Of a DNA stretch of 11,233 nt, positions 1-9,100 are shown piece after piece. The stretch's first letter is position 1. Each line of letters begins with the position of its first letter. Under the pieces are notes generated by a model. That model was given only the letters and a program-made list of their open reading frames with translations. It was not told the origin of the DNA and did no database searches. A program made the position numbers and the translations under genes. Source of the DNA: Phoronis pallida (Eukaryota > Phoronida > Phoronidae); assembly GCA_028565715.1 (NCBI GenBank), contig JAOXYC010213016.1, forward strand, positions 1 through 11,233, in the 5' to 3' direction.

Positions 1-46
1 AAGTATTTTTACAGAAGAGTATCCAAACAGAACATTTTTATTTTAC

Positions 47-187
47 CATTAGTACTGTAGTTCCCAGAATCACATGCGTGACAGAAAGCATCTCCTTGAG
101 TACTGTAATAGCCCCCGACACACTGTACGGCGTTTATACGATCAACACACTGATGACCAGCGGGACACACATCACATGATTGCTGGC
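47..187 (-). CDS. Coding exon 5: cysteine-rich repeat segment, last complete exon in window
   Basis: The acceptor is TTATTTTTTACAG (AG at 189-188) and the donor is G|GTAAAA (GT at 46-45). The 141 bases are symmetric, phase 1 to phase 1, so the exon could be skipped without breaking the frame. They encode residues 182-227: QQSCDVCPAGHQC, then CVGGYYSTQG, then FCHACDSGNYSTN. Cysteines are at 185, 188, 194, 203, 216 and 219. C185 opens one full repeat unit and C216 starts the next, which must continue in an exon beyond position 1. N223-Y-S is a possible sequon. The donor is the weakest of the five; if it were not used, translation would run 11 more codons and stop at a TAA at 11-9, giving a short soluble form. 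Confidence 0.87.
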
Positions 188-3100
188 CTGTAAAAAATAA
201 AGTGTTGAAATTAGCACTGAAAAAGTATGGGTTAGATAGCTCACTTGGAAGATTACAAATCAGAGAGACCTAGATTTCAGCCAAGAACCAAATGTTTCTG
301 TCTACGTCCTAATAAACACTTGAATACTATTTCGGCATTATTGACAGTGAGTATTATATTGTTGCATCAGGCTTTTCATGTTTTGCACTAATGTATACTA
401 CCTTATCAAACTATAATTCACAATCTGTCATTTACAACATTGATGATTTAACAAACAAAGACCCCTTCGTCCAAAAATGTTCAGAGCATTTAGGGCCAGA
501 GGCTAACAAATAAGACCTATTAGTCGCCCATCAGTGGTGTGAAGTTAAATACCTGGACTTTATGCTTACATTTCAATGCTGAGAGATCACCTTACCTTGT
601 GAGCTTGTATAGGTTCCCTCAGAGCAGAGTGTGGGTGAATCATACACATTAGGACACATGTGTCCCTGAGGACACGGTGTACAGCTTGAGCTACCATTGA
701 GTGCATATGTACCGGCACCGCACGGTGTTGGTGAGGAAGTGCCTGATGGTAGCGGACATTGTGAGCCACCTGGACATTCCTCACAGGACGTGGCCGCGGT
801 ACTGGAACTGTATTGACCGAGTGGACAAGCCTACAATAGAAAACATATGTCTGTAAAAAGTTAGAATAATATTTAGTTTGCTTTGCTGGCCAAAGAAATA
901 ATTTGACCATCGGTAGTCTAGAGGTAGAACTTCTGCACATGAAATGCAGGAGACCTGGGTTCCATTCCCGGTCGAGAGTTTAGTATTTTTTTGTCTTTTC
1001 AAAAACATTGGAATAAATCAGAAATACATGGCAAGTTATTGTATACCAGTGACAAGTTTATTTCCAGAGAAAGAGGGGACATGAATAAATTTTAACGGAG
1101 TTTACATGCAGTAAGTGTTGATGCTGAAGGGCCTGATCATAGAGCATCATTGTGACTTTACTGACATGATTCAATCCAATTTCTAACACTGATCTGTCTT
1201 TTTCGATAATTGAGAAGTTCTTTGCTAGCCTAAAAGATTATTTGCCAATCAAAATAGGCAACTCAACATTCAGTAGACCTGCCTCTTGTAAGTAGTAAGT
1301 AATTCTCTTTAAAACTACCGCCAGCCATGAATTTAGATTTAAAAAGCATGATCTTTATTTTGTCTTGGCACTGGTTTTGAGCACATCTTTATTTTAGATA
1401 TGTCATATCTTGAAGCACTATATTTATTTGATTGTAAAACATTGCACAACATGTTTATATCATTGAGATGGAAACCAAATCACACATTTGCCACACCAAC
1501 AACAATACAGATTCCATAGGTGTGTAATTTTCATAGCGGTCTTTCAATTTAATTTCCCTGCACATGAATTATTGAAAAACCACACAGCTAGATAGACCAC
1601 AAGGGAATCCTTTCACAACACTACGTATTTGATGAGCCGTAAAACATTCAATACTTGCTCAATCGTTCCCTGTGTTCATTTCCCGAGTTCATTGGATTGA
1701 TGGTTGGAAAAACAGACAATTGTTTGTAACCGACCTAAGCAAAATGAAAACAATTTCAGTGACAAGGGAAATTACTTTTTACTCATACAAAACTATTGAG
1801 CTTCGACTAAAGCAAAAAAAAATGTGCATACACATTTTTGTCTAGAATTAAGTAAAATGTTGTGTAAAACTGAGAATAAAAATTTAATATGGAAATTATA
1901 CCTGTCAAAAATAATATTCACACTCAAATTAGTTAAATACATATAGTCACTCACTTAATAGAAATTAATGGAATTTAAAATACAAGAAATCAATAATTTG
2001 TTATATCAAGCATCATTCCATTAGTAATAACTGTAATTATTTGGTGTCAAATCAGCAGAGATTTGGTCACTTAGCAAAAGATTAAAACTTTGATCCCCTG
2101 ATCCTTGCAAAACTCAAAGGTGATACAACACTCCTGGCAGTGTTTTATGATAATCCATGATTAAAATAAACACTTTGTAGAAAAAATGACAAAGAGCCTT
2201 CTTTATAAAATATCATGGGCAACTTTTTTACATTCTTGTGATGAAATTCTTTCAAGAATATACATTTTGCCATATCGACAGTCTGCCAATGGCATTTTAA
2301 AAACAATCCTGAATTGAATAACAGATTTTGCTGAAATGATCTCAGTCTAGACTATGATCAGTATTCAGTTCGTTTTAAAACCATGTGCTTTAAATTAAAT
2401 CGGTTTATAATATAAGACAAGCTTCTACCATGCTCAAGAAAGGAACTGCTTTAGAAATTTACACATTGCCGAAAAGGTGCTAATATTTAACATTTTATAC
2501 TTTTTTTCAAGAAAAGAACAAACTCAGACCAAAATATACATGACGTTATTTCAGGTCAGAATGAGGCATCCATAAATGTATTGTAACTCATAAAAAAATA
2601 TGCATACATACTGTGAAACATTTATTATTTATTTATACCCAACACACACGGAGTAAAGCTATTGTATATTCTCGAGGCAATAAAACCCCTACGTCACCTG
2701 AACGCCAGAGAAACTGATAACCGGCCGTATCTTATCAGAGCAAACATTTTAAATCATGCAGAATTACCTGTGTCAAATACTACACTAAGTCTGTGAATTA
2801 TGTGTGAAAAGAACTGGATTGGCAAAAGTTGTGATAGGAGAAATGTTAATTTTATGAAATGTGTAGGCTTAATTTATTCTTGTCTCGTTCTTTAAATAAA
2901 TATTTGTGATATCCGTCCCCCCTCCCCAACTCTTTATAGAGCATGGATGCACAGAAATTTTCTAAAAAATATGAAACATTTTTAAATTAATGTGTCAATA
3001 AATCAATTTAATGTTGTAGAATAAAAGTGAAGTTTTTACGTGCTCAAAACAGCTTTTCAAAAAATTGCTTATTTGTATTCTTAATTTTTTTTAACTGAAT

Positions 3101-6100
3101 GTGATAACAATTACTGGATTACCAAATTAAATTTTTGTGATAATATTGGATTTTCACTGGCTTCTTATTTCTAAACCCCTATCCCAATAAGCGGACACTA
3201 TCATTTTTTATGGTCTTGAATTGCACTTGTTTTGTGTCTGTGCAAATAAGATGTTTAGTCGATGACTTGGTTGCTAACAAACGAAAGATTAAAGAGATGA
3301 TAACATAACTGCAGGATTGGATTCTCACATAAATAGCTAAAAGAGAAGAAAAAAACTAGGATATTTATCAACACTTATCATAGAAAACAATTGTTTGATC
3401 AAGTCAGAATTCTGATAAGAAAATGAAATTGTCACATCAGTGGAAAACCTTTTTACATTTAGGGGAATTAAAAATTGAGGGAAGAGTTGTGTACGTGCAA
3501 AAAAAGAAAATTTTCCTCATTTGGTTAGTAATATTTTTCAAAATATTGAATCATATTTTATCTTTGCTTCTGTCAAATGGATTAGAACATTTGTTTACAA
3601 TAAATTAAAATTAAATATTTTATTTATTTTAACTGAAAAAATTCAAAACTTGAAATCATTTTGTTTAATGTATCCTTGAAAATGTCATATAGCCTACTCA
3701 ATTACTTATTGTGCAGTTTCAAACATTTGAATAGGACAATTGAAGATTGCTTCTACTTGTACATTACTTTTTGAATGCAAACAATTTTGAAGCTTTATCA
3801 AAAACATGTCATGCTGGACAGTGGACACACCTTGGGGTCAAAGCTCAATGGCATGACATACAATGATGACATATCTTGGATGAGTGTTCAATGTCTAATG
3901 GATATGGAAATCTATAAGGAAGTGAGACTCTATCTATCTACATTTGTATTCTGACATTCAAAGATTATTTTCCGGATAAAATAATACAGTAGAAATCACT
4001 TAACAGTAACTAAAATTTGGACTGGTTTTTTTTCTTTTCAGAATAAGAAACTGTTCGTTCAATTTAATTATCCAATTTTCAAAGCATTTCACTTTTCTCA
4101 ACAAAACAATCTTTTACAAAAAGCAATTATTTTAAAAACTGAGCAAATTTAAAAGACTGTACATTTGTTCCCCAAACACTTTTTAAAATGGCAAATATCT
4201 TTCTGCTAGGCCTTATATTAATTAAAATTAATATAAGGCCTAGCAGAAAGATATTTGCCATTTTGTTGATTCAGATATCTGTTGATAAGCATTCAGATTC
4301 CAATCAGTGTAGCCTATTGAAGAAACCCAAGTATAAAATATAGACCTAGAAGGAATTGCTTAACTGTGTTCAAACATTCCTTATTCAACCATAGAGCCAA
4401 GTGTGAACTGTCCACAAATCACTGAGCTTGATCAAACAAAATATGTAAAGGAATAGATTTATAAAACCCAACAGTCAAAACAGCTAGGTATTGTAAAAAA
4501 GGTAAACACGATATCACTGATCAAATTTCATTTATGAAAAGTAAATGGCTCAATATGTGTAGGCTGGTTTTACAGGCATATCAATATTTCTAAGTCAGCA
4601 AAAACAATTTTTACAAAAAACTGACATTTTATTCTTAGGTACTACCTCAATAAATTTGATTTTTTTAAATTAATTTATCACAAGTGTTCTCAGTGTATTA
4701 ATCAATTTGAGTTTGTGTGATGTACGGTAGTTTTAGGTCAACTTAAGTAGCTACTGAATCACTGGGAACTACCACGGAGATCTTTCTAATACAATATGGA
4801 CTTTCTAAAATCATTTCTTTATCTAATTTTACCTTTTTAATAGAAAAAAATAAAGAGTAAAATTTCACCCTAGATTATACTTACCACACAGTCAGCCACA
4901 GATGTGCGAGATCCTAAACTGTTGTACGTCCCTGCCGTACACGCCACCTTGGTTTCACTGCCGCCAGCACAGCTGAAATATAAGAACGTACCATTTTAAA
5001 GTATCGCAGATTAATGTATTAAAAAACAAACACAAAGTGATTTTGCCATTCATGCAGGTTTTGTTAAAAAAACAAAATGTCAACCTAAGAAAAGCCCAAG
5101 TAAAGAAAAACAAATATCATTGCCAGTTCCAAATAATTCATAAAACCCTGAAATGTTATTCAGAAAGATATTAAAAATTGAATTATTGGCCATTCATGTT
5201 ATGAAATAAGGCACATGATTGATATAAGCATTTTTTCACAAAAAAATCGATAAGTTTATATTCTAGGACATTCAGTTTGCTGAAGGGACCATTTCTCATT
5301 CAAAACAGTTGTTTTTTTATAGATAAAAAGCTGACAGCAGATCAGTCACTGGAATCTTTATTTAGAACTGTTGTTTTCCACAAAAGTACAAAAAACATCA
5401 TTTGCTTAAAACGCATCAAATATATCTAACACATGTTAATTTCTAGGAAATGAACATGACCTCCCTCGAGAAATGAACAACTATTTTATTGTACAGTAAT
5501 GTTGACAATTCAACACACCAACACATGTCTTAATTAGAATGTACACAAAACAAAGACCGGCTAATCAATAACCAGGTAAATATACTCAGGTAGTGCTCAG
5601 AACAGGTAATGGGAATAGTAAGTGATAGTTATTGATTTTATTGGCAATAAATGTCTCTGGTGACAAAGTATTTTTATTTTTATTCTGGTTTGATTTTGTT
5701 AATCAAGCATGTTCAAAACTTGATCATTTTCAATTGTTTTTGCAAACTCATAGTTAAAATTAAAATATATCCCTTGTTCAAATTACAAATAAACTTTACT
5801 TGAATACAAAATAATGTATGCATGCCTTTAACTAACCAAAAGTGATAAAATTGAAACACAGAAAAAAATTGGACCCTGAAGGAGAAAAGAACCCAGGTCT
5901 TCCACCTAAATTAACATTGCTGTCTGTCCAATATTGTTATTATAAGTTCCTATAAACTAATTTATATAAAATTAAGCATAAGAACATTGTCAACAATGCC
6001 AAAGCAGAAACATTATTCAATACCAAGAACTTATCACATAGAATCACATAATCGGCCGTAGATGGCGTGCATTGAATTTACTGCAATCTGATTGGCCCAG

Positions 6101-9100
6101 ACGGCAATGCGCCACCAAGTGTTGCTGAAAAGAACTGCTAGATTAGTACACACATGAAGCGCGACCTAACACGAAGGTGATATATCGAATTATTGCGAAT
6201 TATCTAATTTAACGATCAACGATTGTAATGAAACTTTCAGATAGATTAAGAAAGTGGTCAAACTGTAATTTGATGCTAAAAAATCCGAGAGTTTTGTGTA
6301 AAAATATCGTCAGTTTTAGCGTAGCGCGGCCAGCGAAGTTGGAGATTCTATGTGATAAGTTCTTGTCAATACTGAATGAAAATCATTTGCAACCTTTGGA
6401 AAATGACATTATTTTTTCTAGGAAGAAATTAATCACTCTGCCATATTCATGAATTTAAAACCTAATTCAAAGTTAAGATAAGGCTAAAGTAAATTTACTC
6501 AGCCAATGAGGCGAGTGTGTATTTAGGCGTATCTCAACCTATTGAGTTTAGGTAATTCTAGGTTTAACAAACATCTATAAACCTATGTTTGACTGTTACT
6601 TAGAACCAGGCCAAAACAAGGTTAGAGCTGAGACGTATAAATCCTAAAGCTTAGACATTATGGTACATAGAATTGAATAGTTTCAAAGGAACTTTTGGAA
6701 TAACTTCCTTGTCGAGCTGAATATCAAATAATGTTGTCTTCGTTTTTTTTTATTTTGAAAATGAAACCAATTTTTATTTCTGGGTGTGGAGGTTTTATTG
6801 TACGTGTCGCGCAACACTAAAACTACAGATTGCCGCCGGGAATGTTGCAAAAAATGACCCCAGCAAAGTACGTGCAGCACCATTTCCCTGCGACAATCGT
6901 GCTATGTGTGCGGGGGGCTTTACATGTTGTGTACTGATCCAAAGATTTCACAAAACCATGCAGGGAGCCTACCATTGAAAAGCGTGACTATTCTAGAGTA
7001 TTTAAAACATAAAAATTTTCAAAACTGACTTCAAGTTCAAATGTGAAAATTACGGGTTCAACACTATCAAACAATCCATTTCCAATTTTAATGGCAAACT
7101 GGGATGGAAAACATATTTTAGAGAAGTTTTGTCAAACACAAAATTACACTAGTTCAAGACAAGTCACATATCACCGGGCTATGTATTTTTGATCATTGTT
7201 TCAAAGAATTTGAAGCGATGGAAGTCCATGTTTTATCGGTTTACAAATTACTTCCTGAATGCTTCCAAGTGATACAGGGTGAAGGGAGTATTCCATGTAA
7301 TAACACTACAATTTATCAAATCCATGCAAATTGATTCAAATGTTATAAATGGTCTCACCGGACAAATATGTCCTGAAATCTCAATGTCAAGTAAAACTCT
7401 TGAACTTTGGCTTTTATGAAAATCAAATCAAGACATAGGTTGCTGATTACGAATGGTAAAAATCTTTCTAGGTCTTGTAGGATAATCCTATGGCAGTAGG
7501 TTTTCCTTGATACAGATTTCATTGAACACGATAAAAATTCACAGATAAACCACTATAAAAAGTTCACATATTTATGAATAATTGATATCTGTAATCGAGG
7601 AATTTTGAGTTGTTCAAAAGAGCTCCAAAACTGATAGTTTTAATTTAAATGTAGTGAAAACATTTTTAAAAAAACTTGAGCTGTCTGTATTTACAAAATG
7701 TATCACTTTCAGTCAGTAATTTAAGCATTAATTTGTATTCTGTGGTGAAATAAAAGTCATTAGAACAAGCAATGTTATATATGCTTTAATGTTTCTCAGT
7801 ATAATTCTGGCTATTTCTGGGACACATGCACTGAAACCTACTTTTGGATTTTCTTTTCAATAGTTACATAGCCACAGCATGGAGTACAAGCATTATTGCA
7901 TTATGTAGTCCCCAAGTACTGCTTATGTAACTATTTCATAAGGATCATTATGTGTATGAAGTTAACAAGTGGTGTTATTCATAAATGTCAGACCAAAATA
8001 ACTATTGCAACACAGTGATCACCTAGAAAATGAATATTTTGTGAAATAAGAATGATTTAGAATTCCGAAAGTTTGGAATTTAAGTAGGAGTTTCTGTTCC
8101 AAATTTTTCTGTCTTGAAATTGATCAATTTAAATATATAGTCAGATATTTTTTATGAAATTTTAATTGTAGTATGACATTTACCTTGGGCATGGAATAAA
8201 AAATCGCTTTTACTCAGTTAAGTATACAAATTTGTTGTAGAATACATGTACGTATACCTGGAATTTTAAAAGCTCAATTTTCAAGAAATGCCAACTCTTC
8301 TAAAATTGTCTTTTAAGTTGGTTATAAATGGTTGACATTAAAAATAACAAGTTTATGGCAAATTTCGATCAAAATTCTCAAATTAAAACCAGAAAAATAT
8401 ACTTACTAGAAACCAGGGGGACATGCTTGACAGGTACCGTTGTCATAGTAACTGCCTACAGGACAATTACTTAGACAGTCTGTTGCACAATTAGCTGAAA
8501 AATAAAAAATAAATATTCATAAAAATGCAATTATTGTTTCACATCATGACCACTAAATTCAATATTTATAAGTTTTTTAAAGAGAAGTTTTCAAACATAC
8601 AAGTATTTGATTCTGAAATTGCATCTTTTTTAATTTTCGCAGAGACAAAGATGTACACATCATCACAAAAATAAAAGCATGACACTTTCATCTAGATATT
8701 GTACAAATCATATCCCAACATTCAAATCCATATTAAATAAATAATTCATTCATAGCAAAAGGTCATGAATTCTAGTCTTTAGTTACGTAACTTCATATTG
8801 TACCATATGTCCTCAATTCGTTCTAGTTTGTCAAGTATATAATTTATTGATTTCATGTTATTAATGTCATGTATGGTGATCATAACGAACTGATGAGCAA
8901 GGTTTGACACATAGAAAAACATCATCTCTTAACATACATGTTCATGGTTTTTGTGGCATTACAAAATTTAATGCAATATATTTTTTTATGATCTACAAAT
9001 GTTTGTTGAGAACTGCAGATAAGAAACAATCACCAGGGCAGATGCATATTTAATATTATAAAATAAGATAAAAATTCAAACCTTAAATTGCATTGACTTT

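Larger units (their letters stand above)
831..4884 (-). other. Intron 3 (4,054 bp)
   Basis: The intron runs from the strong donor GTAAGT at 4884-4879 to the acceptor TATTGTAG at 832-831. Apart from the tRNA-like unit (907-978), the CpG patch near 2648-2740 and the palindrome (4185-4264), which have their own entries, it is AT-rich non-coding sequence with poly-A/T runs, a C-rich run at about 2916-2928 and a short CTAT repeat near 3931-3940. A 61-codon plus-strand frame at 3423-3608 is composed mainly of K, L, I and F codons expected from AT-rich sequence; I do not regard it as a gene. The flanking exons match in phase 0, so no extra exon is needed here. Confidence 0.85.
4973..8406 (-). other. 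Intron 2 (3,434 bp)
   Basis: The intron runs from the donor GTAAGT at 8406-8401 to the acceptor ATTTCAG at 4974-4973. It contains the tRNA-like relic at 5868-5932 and a CpG-enriched patch at about 6050-6345, listed separately. A second GC- and CpG-richer island lies at about 6784-6930, with words such as TGTCGCGC and GCCGCCGGG, and has no recognised coding match. Stretches 4980-5860 and 7000-8400 are AT-rich with no feature I can support. The flanking exons join in phase 2 to restore Tyr73, so a missing exon is not required. Confidence 0.85.

Noticed and set aside
587-1008. Minus-strand frames of 117 and 75 codons overlapping exon 4 and the tRNA-like unit
   Set aside because: They are other-frame shadows. 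The frame with the regular cysteine pattern and matching splice phases is the real one, and the 75-codon frame runs through the acceptor and into the intron.
2916-2928. C-rich run as a possible four-stranded structure
   Set aside because: There are only two C tracts in one short run, not the four tracts needed for an i-motif or a G-quadruplex on the other strand.
3423-3608. Plus-strand frame of 61 codons with a hydrophobic middle
   Set aside because: The composition (K, I, L, F, N) is what AT-rich DNA yields. There is no start context or conservation signal, and it lies within an intron of a well-supported gene.
6228-6452. Plus-strand ATG frame of 74 codons in intron 2
   Set aside because: It has no recognisable motif, signal or splice continuation. 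A stop lies just upstream and the length is reachable by chance. It is mentioned only within the CpG patch entry.
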